Assembly (NCBI RefSeq): GCF_046156265.1
Contig: NZ_JAWDIR010000011.1
Coordinates: forward strand, 1-64,000
DNA: 64,000 nucleotides
Reading direction: 5' to 3'
From: CAMDHY01 sp046156265
Lineage (GTDB): Bacteria; Pseudomonadota; Alphaproteobacteria; Rhizobiales; Segnochrobactraceae
This document shows, in pieces, positions 7,644 through 16,980 of the stretch. Every line of letters begins with the position of its first letter. The stretch's first letter is position 1. The notes below the pieces were generated by a model, which was not told the origin of the DNA, searched no databases, and saw only the letters and a program-made list of their open reading frames with translations. The position numbers and the translations under genes were made by a program.

Positions 7644-9860
7644 TCAGTTCACCGCGGCGGTCCGCTTCTTCTTCTGGGCCCCCTGGATCGGGCCCGGGAA
7701 GATCACCTTGTTGACGGTCTGGTCGCCGGAGCCTTCCGAGTAGCCGACGGCGAAGGTCTGGCAGAGCTTCTTCGCGTCGGCATCGGTGTTCATGCTGCAG
7801 TCGATGACGTCGGTGGAGGCCTGCTTCGGGAACGGCACCTTGTCCATCTTCACCTGGAACATGTAGACGCGCCCCGTCTCGTCCTGAAGCGAGATCGTGC
7901 AGCCCTTCGCCTTGTCGAAGTCGAGCTTGAAGGCACCGGGGCTCTGGAAGGGGCTGTTCGGCTTGTCCGTGCACTGGCCGCGCTTGACGATCCGGTTCTT
8001 GTCCTTCGGGTCACCGCCGACGGCGATGTCGAAGGACTTGTCGGCCGGCTGCACCGGGCCAGGGAAGGAAATCGTGTGGATCTCCTCGCGCGGCAGCACG
8101 CGGGTGTAGCCGAAGGCGTTCTGCTGGCAGGTCAGCTTCGCCGCGGCATCCTTCGTCGGGCTGCAGTCGACCATCTTCTTGGTCTTGTCGTTGTACTCGG
8201 GATCTTCCGGGAATGGCGGCTGCTGGGTGATCTTGAACTGGTAGACGCGCTTGTTGTCGTCCCAGAGGGTGAGGACGCAGCCCTTGATGTTGTTGACCGA
8301 GATGTCGAAGCTGGCAAAGTCGGGATTGACGTCGCGCTTCTTGCCCTTGTTGCAGATCCGATAGTTTGTGTACTTGACCTTCGCGCCCTTGTCGTAGCCG
8401 AAGGAAACGTGCACGGGCGGCGTCGCCGGGTCCGGATTGGGCAGGCGATCGGCGCCGCCGACGGCGAGGATCAGGCCGCTGCCGTCGACCTGCATGTTGC
8501 CGAGCGCGTCGTCCACCGAATAGGCGTAGACGTTCGGCGCATTCAGATACTTCTTGTCGTGGATGAGCAGCACGTAGGGATCGAACTTGCCCTCCGGCGC
8601 GAGCTGCAGGTCGTCGAACAGACCTTTGACGCGACGGAATTCCTTGTAATTGTCGTCGCGGTACCCGGCCGTGTTCTCCAGGAGGTTGAGCTTGGCATCA
8701 CCGCAGCCGTCATTGAACGGTGTGAAGCCGTAGATGTGGCCGACCATGCTCATCACGTCGCCGGAGGCGCGGCTCTTTTCCTTGCAGTTCCACTTGTCGA
8801 AATTCTGATTGTAGTTTCCGAGGTTCTTCTTGAACATCGTCTGGACTTCGCGGACTTTGTCGCAGAAGGCGCCGTCCTTGTTCCTGTTGACGCACTCCTT
8901 GTAGTTGTCGACGAGCTTGTCGAGCGGCGCCCACGGCGGGTCCGACAGGTCGGGTTGCGTGTTGGTCAGGTCGCGGCCGAAGACATTGAGCGGCGCCGGG
9001 ATCTTGACGAAGTCCGGCACCTTGCTGTTCACGAACAGCGGCCAGCCCGGATAGTCGGTCAGGAAGCGGTCCATCGCGTCGTTGAAGTCGTCGATCGACG
9101 AGACCATGCCGACGTAGCCGACCTGTTCGTTGTCGAACGGCTCCATCGCCACCGGCAGGAAGGTGGAATCGACATAGGAGACGTCGTAATCGACGTTGAA
9201 CGGGTTGATCGTCATCGGGTCTTTTTTGTCGTTGACGGCGCCGAGCGTGTACTCGGTCAGCTGCAGCGGCAGATTGTGCCCGAGGCCGGCGGGATCGTGA
9301 TAGATCTGCAGCGCACCGGAGCCGCAGCCCTTGACGCAGTCGGGAAGCTCGGCGCCCTTGAGCGGCTTGACCTTGGTCTGGCCCGGGCGATTGTTGATGG
9401 CGTCGAGGAGGGCCGCCGGAGGCTTGCCGTCCGCAGCGGGCGCCGAGAAGATCTCGATGCGGCCGCCACCCCACCAGTCCGCGAGCTGGTTCGGCTTGGT
9501 GCCGTCGGCGTTCTTCACGAGCTGGGTGGCAACCGGCAGCGTCAGCCGCAGTTCGCCCTTCGGCGGGATGCCGTTGCCCTTCGCCGCGAGATAGAGCCGG
9601 AACTGGCCGACCTTCTCGTAGGTGCGGGTCTTGAGGTCCTTCTTCGGGACCTCCATGTAGGCCTGCAGCCACTGGCCGGATGTCGCCGCGCCCGTCGAGA
9701 GGACGGGGTAGATGTTGTAGTCCGGCGAGTTGTTGTAGATGACGATCGTCATCCGTGGATAGTCCGCCTGGGCCACGGCCGGCGTGGCTGCGCCGAGAGC
9801 GGTGGACGCAAGCAGCGCTGCCGCCGGCAACGCCTTCGTCAGAGCGAAAAAGGTCTGCAT
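7644..9860 (-). CDS. Large exported protein with a duplicated C-terminal module
   Basis: The product has 738 residues with a signal peptide (cut near V-A-Q-A, residue 32). The N-terminal part begins with a beta-strand-rich segment (M-T-I-V-I-Y-N-N-S-P). The last 240 residues hold two related modules about 125 residues apart. Each has K-G-C followed by a strand, R-V-Y-x-F, P-F-P, D-C-S, a C-Q motif, G-Y and F-P-G-P. The paired cysteines suggest disulfides outside the cytoplasm. Function is unknown and no catalytic motif is seen. It is monocistronic and ends in the hairpin at 7558-7590. Low arginine and high lysine, aspartate and asparagine set it apart from its neighbours. Confidence 0.75.
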   Translation of the reverse strand: MQTFFALTKALPAAALLASTALGAATPAVAQADYPRMTIVIYNNSPDYNIYPVLSTGAATSGQWLQAYMEVPKKDLKTRTYEKVGQFRLYLAAKGNGIPPKGELRLTLPVATQLVKNADGTKPNQLADWWGGGRIEIFSAPAADGKPPAALLDAINNRPGQTKVKPLKGAELPDCVKGCGSGALQIYHDPAGLGHNLPLQLTEYTLGAVNDKKDPMTINPFNVDYDVSYVDSTFLPVAMEPFDNEQVGYVGMVSSIDDFNDAMDRFLTDYPGWPLFVNSKVPDFVKIPAPLNVFGRDLTNTQPDLSDPPWAPLDKLVDNYKECVNRNKDGAFCDKVREVQTMFKKNLGNYNQNFDKWNCKEKSRASGDVMSMVGHIYGFTPFNDGCGDAKLNLLENTAGYRDDNYKEFRRVKGLFDDLQLAPEGKFDPYVLLIHDKKYLNAPNVYAYSVDDALGNMQVDGSGLILAVGGADRLPNPDPATPPVHVSFGYDKGAKVKYTNYRICNKGKKRDVNPDFASFDISVNNIKGCVLTLWDDNKRVYQFKITQQPPFPEDPEYNDKTKKMVDCSPTKDAAAKLTCQQNAFGYTRVLPREEIHTISFPGPVQPADKSFDIAVGGDPKDKNRIVKRGQCTDKPNSPFQSPGAFKLDFDKAKGCTISLQDETGRVYMFQVKMDKVPFPKQASTDVIDCSMNTDADAKKLCQTFAVGYSEGSGDQTVNKVIFPGPIQGAQKKKRTAAVN

Positions 9861-10251
9861 CGCATTTTACCCCTGCGCGCGGTGTCCTGCGTCTTCGTCG
9901 TCCCATGACGAACTTCGCCGGCGAGACGCTCGGTGGTGGTGTCGCTCCCTGCGACCCGCGCAATGACAAAACACTATGCAATATCGCCCGTCGCGGCAAT
10001 GTAGTGGTCTGGATTCACAATTAAATCGCGTGAAGCCTTCGCTGCCACCGGAAGTTTCCGGATATTCCGATTTCTTCCGAATCAGCATCCGGCCGGGCTG
10101 TGGAGAGCGGGCATTCGGTAGCAGCCAGACCGGCCGGCGCCGCTTTGCCTTGCCCGTGGCCCCCGACCGACCCCCCTTGCGCGTCCGCCGTCGCCTCGTC
10201 CACCATCGGGACGCCCGCGGACGCGGGTGGTGCGCGGCGAGCGGGGGGGTC
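9861..10251. other. Divergent promoter region, no gene seen
   Basis: This 391-bp spacer lies between the exported-protein gene and the polyamine block. The middle (9960-10090) is relatively AT-rich and should hold both promoters. No convincing operator, riboswitch or small gene was found. Confidence 0.5.
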
Positions 10252-11649
10252 ATGGCGAAGAAGAAGAAGGGCGACGAGGCCGTCGAGCGGGCGCGCGGCG
10301 TCGCCGACGCCGAGGCGGCGCGTGGCTGGCTCGCCCGCCGTGGCCTGCAGGACATCGAGTGCATCGTCCCCGACCAGGCTGGCGTCGCCCGCGGCAAGAT
10401 GATGCCGGTGTCGAAGTTCCTCGACGGCCCGTCGATGACGATGCCGACCTCGATCTTCACCCAGACGATCTCCGGAGACTACCCGGAAGAGGGCGGCGGC
10501 TTCGAGCACGACCCGACCGACGGTGACCTCGTCTTCGAGCCGGATTTCAACACGCTGTCGGTGGTGCCGTGGGCGAGCGACCCGACGGCGCAGATCCTCC
10601 ACGACGCCTATCACCGCGACGGCCGGCCGGTCGACATCGCGCCGCGCCAGGTGCTGCGCCGCATCCTCGACCTTTACGCCTTCAAGGGCTGGAAGCCGGT
10701 GGTGGCGCCGGAGATCGAGTTCTATCTCGTCGAGCCGAACACCGACGCCGACTACCCGCTGAAGCCGCCGATCGGCCGCTCCGGCCGGCCGGAGATCGGC
10801 CGGCAGTCCTACTCGATCGCCGCGGTGAACGAGTTCGACGCGCTGTTCGACGACATCTACGAGTTCTCCGAGGCGCAGGGGCTGGAGATCGACACCCTCA
10901 TCCACGAGGAGGGGGCGGCGCAGATGGAGATCAACCTGCTGCACGGCGACCCGCTGGAGCTCGCCGACCAGGTGTTCCTGTTCAAGCGGACGATCCGCGA
11001 GGCGGCGCTGCGCCACAAGATGTACGCGACGTTCATGGCCAAGCCCATGAGCCGCGAGCCGGGCTCGGCCATGCACATCCACCAGTCGATCGTCGACGCG
11101 GAGAGCGGGGCGAACATCTTCTCCGACGTCGACGGCTCGCCGACGCGCGAGTTCTTCGCCTTCATCGCCGGCCAGCAGCGCTTCCTGCCGGCGGTGACGT
11201 GCATCATGGCGCCCTACGTCAACTCCTACCGGCGGCTCGCGCGCGGCACGGCAGCGCCGATCAACGTTCACTGGGGCTACGACAACCGGACGGTCGGGCT
11301 GCGCGTGCCGAACTCCTCGCCGCAGGGCCGGCGCATCGAGAACCGCGTGCCCTCGTCCGACGCCAACCCCTATCTCGCCATCGCCGCGTCACTCGCCTGC
11401 GGCTACATCGGCATCGTCAACGGCCTGTCGCCGGACGACCCGGTCGAGGGCTCGGCCCGGCATTTGCCGTTCCAGCTGCCCCGCGGCCTGCTCGAGGCGG
11501 TGGAGCTGTTCGCCGACTGCGAGGAACTCGTCGAGATCTTCGGCAAGTCGTTCGTCGCCACCTACCAGGCGATCAAGCAGGCCGAGTTCGAGACCTTCAT
11601 GGCGGTGATCAGCCCGTGGGAACGGGAGTATCTGCTGCTGAACGTGTGA
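10252..11649 (+). CDS. puuA: Glutamine-synthetase-family glutamate-putrescine ligase
   Basis: The product has 465 residues with the GS catalytic fold: E-I-E-F-Y and E-x-x-x-x-Q-M-E-I-N metal-binding stretches, H-I-H-Q-S in the ATP site, and R-x-x-N-S-S-P near the glutamate site. Length and context match PuuA-type gamma-glutamylputrescine synthetases rather than GlnA, since it lacks the adenylylation tyrosine region. It would attach glutamate to putrescine using ATP in the cytoplasm. The ATG at 10252 follows a G-rich Shine-Dalgarno sequence; the upstream in-frame extension looks non-coding. It is the first gene of the polyamine block. Confidence 0.85.
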   Translation: MAKKKKGDEAVERARGVADAEAARGWLARRGLQDIECIVPDQAGVARGKMMPVSKFLDGPSMTMPTSIFTQTISGDYPEEGGGFEHDPTDGDLVFEPDFNTLSVVPWASDPTAQILHDAYHRDGRPVDIAPRQVLRRILDLYAFKGWKPVVAPEIEFYLVEPNTDADYPLKPPIGRSGRPEIGRQSYSIAAVNEFDALFDDIYEFSEAQGLEIDTLIHEEGAAQMEINLLHGDPLELADQVFLFKRTIREAALRHKMYATFMAKPMSREPGSAMHIHQSIVDAESGANIFSDVDGSPTREFFAFIAGQQRFLPAVTCIMAPYVNSYRRLARGTAAPINVHWGYDNRTVGLRVPNSSPQGRRIENRVPSSDANPYLAIAASLACGYIGIVNGLSPDDPVEGSARHLPFQLPRGLLEAVELFADCEELVEIFGKSFVATYQAIKQAEFETFMAVISPWEREYLLLNV

Positions 11650-11650
11650 G

Positions 11651-11673
11651 CCCGCAGGCCTTTAGGCCGCGGG
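11651..11673 (+). terminator. Hairpin between the ligase and aminotransferase genes
   Basis: A stem CCCGC-A-GGCC / GGCC-GCGGG with a TTTA loop begins right after the ligase stop codon. With no T-run it more likely tunes or protects the mRNA than stops transcription fully. Confidence 0.4.
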
Positions 11674-11736
11674 ACCGCGACGGCCGCCCGGGGGAGGCGC
11701 CGCCGCCAGGCAAGGAAGACCCCAGCCGGAGCCATC

Positions 11737-13122
11737 ATGAGGAACACCTACGACACCGCCGACCTGCGCTCGCGTGATGCGGCGCATCACTGGCATCCGT
11801 TCTCCGACTCGGCCGCGCTGGCGACCGAAGGGGTGCGGGTGATCGTGCGCGGGGAGGGGGTCTGGCTCGAGGATTCCGACGGCAACCGCATCCTCGATGG
11901 CATGGCGGGCCTCTGGTGCACGCAGATCGGCCACGGCCGCGTCGAGATCGCCGATGCCGTCCACCGGCAGATGAGCGAGCTCGCCTTCTACAACACCTTC
12001 TTCAAGACCTCGCACCCGCCGGCGATCGCGCTCGCCGAGAAGCTCGCGCAGCTGACGCAGCCGCACCTCAACCGGGTGTTCTTCTGCAACTCGGGCTCGG
12101 AGGCGAACGACACGGTGATCCGGCTGGCGCGGACCTACTGGGACGTTGCCGGCAAGCCGACCAAGAAGACAATCATCTCCCGCCGCAACGGCTATCACGG
12201 CTCGACGATCGGCGGGGCGAGCCTCGGCGGCATGGGGCCGATGCACGCCCAGGGCGGGCTGCCGATCCCCGGCATCGTCCACATCCAGCAGCCCTACTGG
12301 TTCGGCGAGGGCGGCGACCTCTCGTCCCACGAGTTCGGGCTGAAGGCGGCGCGCGGCCTCGAGGCGGTCATCGACGCGCTCGGCGAGGACACCATCGCCG
12401 CCTTCATCGCCGAGCCGATCCAGGGCGCCGGCGGCGTGATCATCCCGCCCGACAGCTACTGGCCGGAGATCCGCCGCATCTGTTCCGAGCGCGAGATCCT
12501 GCTCGTCGTCGACGAGGTGATCTGCGGCTTCGGCCGGCTCGGCTCGTGGTTCGGCTCCGACCATTTCGGGCTGAAGCCGGACCTGATGCCGATCGCCAAG
12601 GGGCTGTCGTCGGGCTACCTCCCGATCGGCGGCGTGATGATCGCCGACCGGGTGGCCGACGTCGTCTTCCAGGGCGGCGACTTCAACCACGGCTACACCT
12701 ATTCGGGCCATCCGGCGGCGTGCGCGGCGGCGCTCGCGAACCTCGAGATCATCGAGCGCGAGGGCCTCGTCGACCGGGTCCGCGACGACATCGGCCCCTA
12801 TCTGCAGGCGCGCTGGAAGGCGCTCGGCGAGCATCCGCTGGTCGGCGAGGCGCGCATGGTCGGGCTGATGGGGGCACTCGAGCTGGTGCCGAACAAGCCG
12901 AGCCGAAAGGACAAGTTCGAGCCCGTCGGCCAGGTCGGCACGCTCTGCCGCGACATCTCGTTCAGGAACGGCCTGATCATGCGGGCGGTGCGCGATTCGA
13001 TGATCCTGTCGCCGCCGCTGGTGCTCTCCCACGGCGAGGCGGATGACCTCATCGCCCGGGCGACGAAGACGCTCGACGAGACCTGGGCCGAGCTGAAGCG
13101 GCAGGGGCGCATCGCGGCGTGA
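11737..13122 (+). CDS. spuC: Class III aminotransferase, probably putrescine/polyamine-pyruvate type
   Basis: The product has 461 residues and is a PLP-dependent omega-transaminase. Lys288 in I-A-K-G-L-S-S-G-Y is the Schiff-base lysine. D-E-V-I-C-G-F-G-R holds the pyridine-binding aspartate, and N-S-G-S-E-A-N-D the phosphate-binding turn. It resembles the SpuC/YgjG-like group that moves an amino group from putrescine or related diamines to pyruvate. Flanked by the ligase and the FAD oxidase, it offers a second entry route into 4-aminobutyrate. The stop overlaps the next start (GTGA). Confidence 0.82.
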   Translation: MRNTYDTADLRSRDAAHHWHPFSDSAALATEGVRVIVRGEGVWLEDSDGNRILDGMAGLWCTQIGHGRVEIADAVHRQMSELAFYNTFFKTSHPPAIALAEKLAQLTQPHLNRVFFCNSGSEANDTVIRLARTYWDVAGKPTKKTIISRRNGYHGSTIGGASLGGMGPMHAQGGLPIPGIVHIQQPYWFGEGGDLSSHEFGLKAARGLEAVIDALGEDTIAAFIAEPIQGAGGVIIPPDSYWPEIRRICSEREILLVVDEVICGFGRLGSWFGSDHFGLKPDLMPIAKGLSSGYLPIGGVMIADRVADVVFQGGDFNHGYTYSGHPAACAAALANLEIIEREGLVDRVRDDIGPYLQARWKALGEHPLVGEARMVGLMGALELVPNKPSRKDKFEPVGQVGTLCRDISFRNGLIMRAVRDSMILSPPLVLSHGEADDLIARATKTLDETWAELKRQGRIAA

Positions 13123-14420
13123 GCGGGCCGCTCGACCTCGAGGCGGGGGCCCCGGCCCACGCCCCGAGCTATTATGCCGCGACCGCCAACGGGCTCGTCG
13201 CGCGGCCGCGGTTGCAGGGCACGGTCAAGGCGGACGTCTGCGTCGTCGGCGGCGGCTATACCGGGCTGTCGGCGGCGCTGCATCTGGCCGAAGCCGGGCG
13301 CAAGGTCGTGCTCGTCGAGGCGAACCAGGTCGGCTGGGGCGCGTCGGGGCGCAACGGCGGGCAGCTCCACTCCGGCCAGCGGCGCGACCAGGTCTGGCTC
13401 GAGCGCCGGGTCGGGCTCGACGACGCGCGGCGGCTGTGGCGGCTCGGCGAGGACGCCAAGGCGCTGGTGCGCGGGCTGATCGACCGCCATGCCATCGCCT
13501 GCGACTGGGTGCCGGGGCTCATCGACGTCGTCCACAAGGCCTCGCTCGCCGCCGACGAACTCGCCTATGCGGAGAAGCTCCGCCGCGACTACGGCTACGA
13601 GGAGATCGAGGGGCTCGACCGCGACCAGGTGGCGGCGGCGATCGGCACGCCGCGCTATTTCGCCGGCTTCCGCGACCGCGGCGCGGGCCACCTGCACCCG
13701 CTCAACTTTGCCCTCGGGCTCGCCACGGCGGCGGAGACGGCGGGGGCGGTGCTCCACGAGCACACCCGCGTCGTCCGCGTCATCGAGGGGCGGGGCGTCG
13801 AGACGGAGGGCGGCGGGCGGGTCGAGGCGGAGACGGTGGTGCTCGCCGGCAACGGCTACCTGTCGGGGCTCGACCCCGACACCGAGGCGCGCGTGCTGCC
13901 GATCCGCAACTACATCCTCGCCACCGAGCCGCTCGGCCGCGAGCGCTGCGACGCCCTCATCCCGAACCGCGAGGCGGTGTCGGATTCGCGCTTCGTGGTG
14001 CGCTACTGGCGGCTCAGCGGCGACGGGCGGATGCTGTTCGGCGGCGGCGAGACGTTCGGGCTCGGCGACCCCCGGGACATGAAGGCGTTCGTGCGCCACC
14101 ACATGGTCGAGGTCTATCCGCAGCTCGCCGACGTGCGCGTCGACTTCGCCTGGGGCGGCACTCTCGGGATCACCCAGACGCGGACGCCGTTCCTGCGACG
14201 GCAGCGGCCCGGGCTCTACGCCGCCGGCGGCTATTCCGGGCAGGGGGTGAGCATCGCGGTGCTGGCGGGGCAGCTGATGGCGGACGCGATCGCCGGCGAC
14301 ACCGGACGCTTCGACGTTTTCGCCCGGCTGCCGGTGCCGCGCTTTCCGGGCGGACGACGCTTCCGGGCACCGTTGTTGTCGCTGGCGATGACGTGGTTCG
14401 CCCTGCGCGACCGCTTGTGA
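13119..14420 (+). CDS. puuB: FAD-dependent gamma-glutamylputrescine oxidase
   Basis: The product has 433 residues in the DAO family. The Rossmann motif V-G-G-G-Y-T-G-L-S lies near residue 45. G-A-S-G-R-N-G-G-Q follows, typical of PuuB/OrdL oxidases, and G-G-Y-S-G-Q-G-V lies near the C-terminus in the FAD site. It would oxidise gamma-glutamylputrescine to the aldehyde with release of ammonia and hydrogen peroxide. The start is GTG overlapping the preceding TGA. No aldehyde dehydrogenase (PuuC) or gamma-glutamyl-GABA hydrolase (PuuD) is present in the window. Confidence 0.85.
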   Translation: MSGPLDLEAGAPAHAPSYYAATANGLVARPRLQGTVKADVCVVGGGYTGLSAALHLAEAGRKVVLVEANQVGWGASGRNGGQLHSGQRRDQVWLERRVGLDDARRLWRLGEDAKALVRGLIDRHAIACDWVPGLIDVVHKASLAADELAYAEKLRRDYGYEEIEGLDRDQVAAAIGTPRYFAGFRDRGAGHLHPLNFALGLATAAETAGAVLHEHTRVVRVIEGRGVETEGGGRVEAETVVLAGNGYLSGLDPDTEARVLPIRNYILATEPLGRERCDALIPNREAVSDSRFVVRYWRLSGDGRMLFGGGETFGLGDPRDMKAFVRHHMVEVYPQLADVRVDFAWGGTLGITQTRTPFLRRQRPGLYAAGGYSGQGVSIAVLAGQLMADAIAGDTGRFDVFARLPVPRFPGGRRFRAPLLSLAMTWFALRDRL

Positions 14421-14498
14421 CGGCGGCGGTGCGGCGACGGCGTCCGGCCCAATCGCACGGCGTGCCCGTTTGTGCGCCAGACTGCCGCCGATTCGGGG

Positions 14499-14527
14499 TT
14501 GAGCCGCCGCCGACGCCCGCCTAACCT
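14499..14527 (+). promoter_or_regulatory. Possible sigma-70-type promoter for the potFGHI operon
   Basis: TTGAGC and TAACCT are separated by 17 bp, about 65 bp before the potF ATG. GC-rich alphaproteobacterial promoters are weakly conserved, so this is a candidate only. Confidence 0.35.
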
Positions 14528-14590
14528 CAGACCCAGCGACGAGAAGCCCGGCGCCGAAGGGCCGGGGCCACAAACGAGGGGACCCAACCG

Positions 14591-15700
14591 ATGCGTCTGT
14601 CGATCCGCACCTCCCTGCTCGCCGGCGTCGCCGCCGCGGCGGCACTCGGCTTCGCCGCTGCCGCACAGGCGCAGGAGAAGGTGGTCAACATCTACAACTG
14701 GTCGGATTACATCGACGAGTCGATCCTGACCGACTTCACCGCCCAGACCGGCATCAAGGTCGTCTACGACGTCTTCGATTCCAACGACATCCTGGAGACG
14801 AAGCTGCTCGCCGGCGGCACCGGCTACGACATCGTCGTGCCGACGGGCACCTTCCTCGCCCGCCAGATCCAGGCCGGCGTCTTCCAGAAGCTCGACAAGG
14901 ACAAGATCCCGAACCTCAAGCACATGTGGCCGCAGATCCAGGAGCGGGTCGCCAAGTACGACCCCGGCAACGAATACTCGGTCAACTACATGTGGGGCAC
15001 CACCGGCATCGGCTACAACGTCGCCAAGGTGAAGGAAATCCTCGGCGATGCGGCGCCGGTCGACTCGTGGGACCTCGTCTTCAAGCCGGAGAACGCCGAG
15101 AAGCTGGCGAAGTGCGGCATCCACGTGCTCGACTCGGCCGACGAGATCATCCCGGCGGTGCTGAACTACCAGGGCAAGGACCCGGACTCGAAGGAGACCG
15201 CCGACATCCAGGAGGCGGCGGCGTTCCTCGCGACGATCAAACCCTACGTGCAGAAGTTCCACTCGTCGGAATACATCAACGCGCTCGCCAACGGCGACAT
15301 CTGCGTGGCGGTGGGCTGGTCGGGCGACATCCTGCAGGCGCGTGACCGTGCGGTCGAGGCCAACAACGGCAACGAGATCAAGTACGTCATCCCCAAGGAA
15401 GGGGCGCTGATGTGGTTCGACCAGATGGCGATCCCCGCCGACTCGAAAAACGTCGACAATGCGCTCGCCTTCCTCAACTACCTGCAGCAGCCGGAAGTCA
15501 TCGCCAAGGCGTCGAACTACATCTTCTATGCGAACGGCAACAAGGACTCGCAGCAGTTCATCGACAAGGAAGTGCTGGACGACCCGGCGATCTACCCGCC
15601 GCCGGAGGTGGTGGAGAAGCTGTTCACCATCAGCCCCTACCCGCCGGCGGCGCAGCGCGTGCTGAGCCGGGCGTGGACGACGGTGAAGAGCGGAAGCTGA
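14591..15700 (+). CDS. potF: Periplasmic putrescine/polyamine-binding protein
   Basis: The product has 369 residues. A signal peptide ends at A-Q-A-Q-E (about residue 29). It then opens with the family signature V-V-N-I-Y-N-W-S-D-Y-I-D, which continues into the first ligand-binding lobe. G-Y-D-I-V-V-P-T and V-A-V-G-W-S-G-D are further PotD/PotF hallmarks. It is the soluble receptor for the PotGHI transporter encoded directly downstream. A hairpin after the stop probably makes this gene more abundant than the membrane components. Confidence 0.92.
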   Translation: MRLSIRTSLLAGVAAAAALGFAAAAQAQEKVVNIYNWSDYIDESILTDFTAQTGIKVVYDVFDSNDILETKLLAGGTGYDIVVPTGTFLARQIQAGVFQKLDKDKIPNLKHMWPQIQERVAKYDPGNEYSVNYMWGTTGIGYNVAKVKEILGDAAPVDSWDLVFKPENAEKLAKCGIHVLDSADEIIPAVLNYQGKDPDSKETADIQEAAAFLATIKPYVQKFHSSEYINALANGDICVAVGWSGDILQARDRAVEANNGNEIKYVIPKEGALMWFDQMAIPADSKNVDNALAFLNYLQQPEVIAKASNYIFYANGNKDSQQFIDKEVLDDPAIYPPPEVVEKLFTISPYPPAAQRVLSRAWTTVKSGS

Positions 15701-15714
15701 TAGCATCAACACGG

Positions 15715-15740
15715 AAAGCCCGGCCTCTGCGCCGGGCTTT
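15715..15740 (+). terminator. Attenuator-like hairpin between potF and potG
   Basis: Ten-bp perfect arms AAAGCCCGGC / GCCGGGCTTT flank a 6-nt loop. The TTT end of the stem is followed by CTCGTC. It sits inside the operon, so partial termination would raise binding-protein mRNA relative to the transporter genes. Confidence 0.65.
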
Positions 15741-15772
15741 CTCGTCATGCGGCCGACGAACGGGGGTGGGGC

Positions 15773-16927
15773 GTGTCGAAACAGGCGATCGGGCCGATCC
15801 GGCGATCGTTCGCGCCGTGGGATGATCCGGCGGCAAAGCCGCTGATCGAGTACCGCGGCGTCACCAAGCGCTTCGGCGACTTCGTCGCCGTCGAGAACCT
15901 CGATTTGAAGATCTACACGCGCGAGTTCTTCGCGCTGCTCGGGCCCTCCGGCTGCGGCAAGACCACGCTGATGCGGATGCTGGCGGGCTTCGAGAACCCG
16001 ACGCAGGGCGACGTCATCCTCGACGGCAAGTCGGTGGTGGGCGTGCCGCCCTACCGCCGGCCGGTCAACATGATGTTCCAGTCCTATGCGCTGTTCCCCC
16101 ACATGAACGTGGAGCAGAACATCGGCTTCGGGCTGAAGCAGGACGGGATGCCGAAGGCCGACATCGCGGTGCGCGTCGCCGAGATGCTGAAGCTCGTCAA
16201 GCTCGAGCCGTTCGCCAAGCGCAAGCCGCATCAGCTCTCCGGCGGCCAGCGCCAGCGCGTCGCGCTCGCCCGCTCGCTCGCCAAGCGCCCGAAGGTGCTC
16301 TTGCTCGACGAGCCGCTCGGCGCGCTCGACAAGAAGCTCCGCCAGGAGACGCAGTTCGAGCTGATGGACCTGCAGCAGGAACTCGGCATGACCTTCCTGG
16401 TCGTCACCCACGACCAGGAGGAGGCGATGACGGTGGCCGACCGCATCGCCGTGATGGACAAGGGCAAGATCATCCAGGTGGCGACGCCCTCGGAGATCTA
16501 CGAGCAGCCGAACTCACGCTATGTCGCCTCCTTCATCGGCGATGTGAACATGTTCGAGGGCAAGACGGTGCCGACGGAAAACGGCATCACCCGCATCGAG
16601 TGCGGCGCGCTCGGCATGGCGATCGAGAGCGAGGGGGGCCACAAGCCCGCCGCGGGGGAGGCGGCGTGGTTCGCGGTGCGCCCGGAGAAGGTGCGCCTCA
16701 CCTCCGACAGGCCGGCCGACGATGACGGCGTCAACGCGGTCGCCGGCGAGGTGTGGGACATCGCCTATCTCGGCGACATGTCGATCTTCCACGTCAAGCT
16801 CGCCAACGGCCAGGTGATGACGGCGACCAGGGCGAACATCAGCCGCATCGTCGACAAGCCGATCGGCTGGGACGACAAGGTGTGGCTGAGCTGGGACCGC
16901 AACGCCGGCGTGGTGCTGCAGGGCTGA
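15773..16927 (+). CDS. potG: Polyamine ABC transporter ATP-binding subunit
   Basis: The product has 384 residues. Walker A is G-P-S-G-C-G-K-T-T (Lys63), the signature is L-S-G-G-Q-R-Q-R-V, Walker B is L-L-L-D-E-P-L-G-A-L-D, and the switch histidine is in V-T-H-D-Q-E-E-A. The C-terminal third is the TOBE regulatory domain found in PotA/PotG. It starts with GTG at 15773. It energises uptake through PotH and PotI. Confidence 0.92.
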   Translation: MSKQAIGPIRRSFAPWDDPAAKPLIEYRGVTKRFGDFVAVENLDLKIYTREFFALLGPSGCGKTTLMRMLAGFENPTQGDVILDGKSVVGVPPYRRPVNMMFQSYALFPHMNVEQNIGFGLKQDGMPKADIAVRVAEMLKLVKLEPFAKRKPHQLSGGQRQRVALARSLAKRPKVLLLDEPLGALDKKLRQETQFELMDLQQELGMTFLVVTHDQEEAMTVADRIAVMDKGKIIQVATPSEIYEQPNSRYVASFIGDVNMFEGKTVPTENGITRIECGALGMAIESEGGHKPAAGEAAWFAVRPEKVRLTSDRPADDDGVNAVAGEVWDIAYLGDMSIFHVKLANGQVMTATRANISRIVDKPIGWDDKVWLSWDRNAGVVLQG

Positions 16928-16980
16928 GTGCGGGGCGCCGGCGCGCGGGCAAGCCGGTGGCGGGGGAAGAGGGGAACGCG

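Noticed and set aside
7461..9908. Long plus-strand frame opposite the 738-residue exported protein
   Set aside because: It lacks domains, and its composition mirrors the opposite strand. The minus-strand gene has a signal peptide, internal repeats and a terminator.
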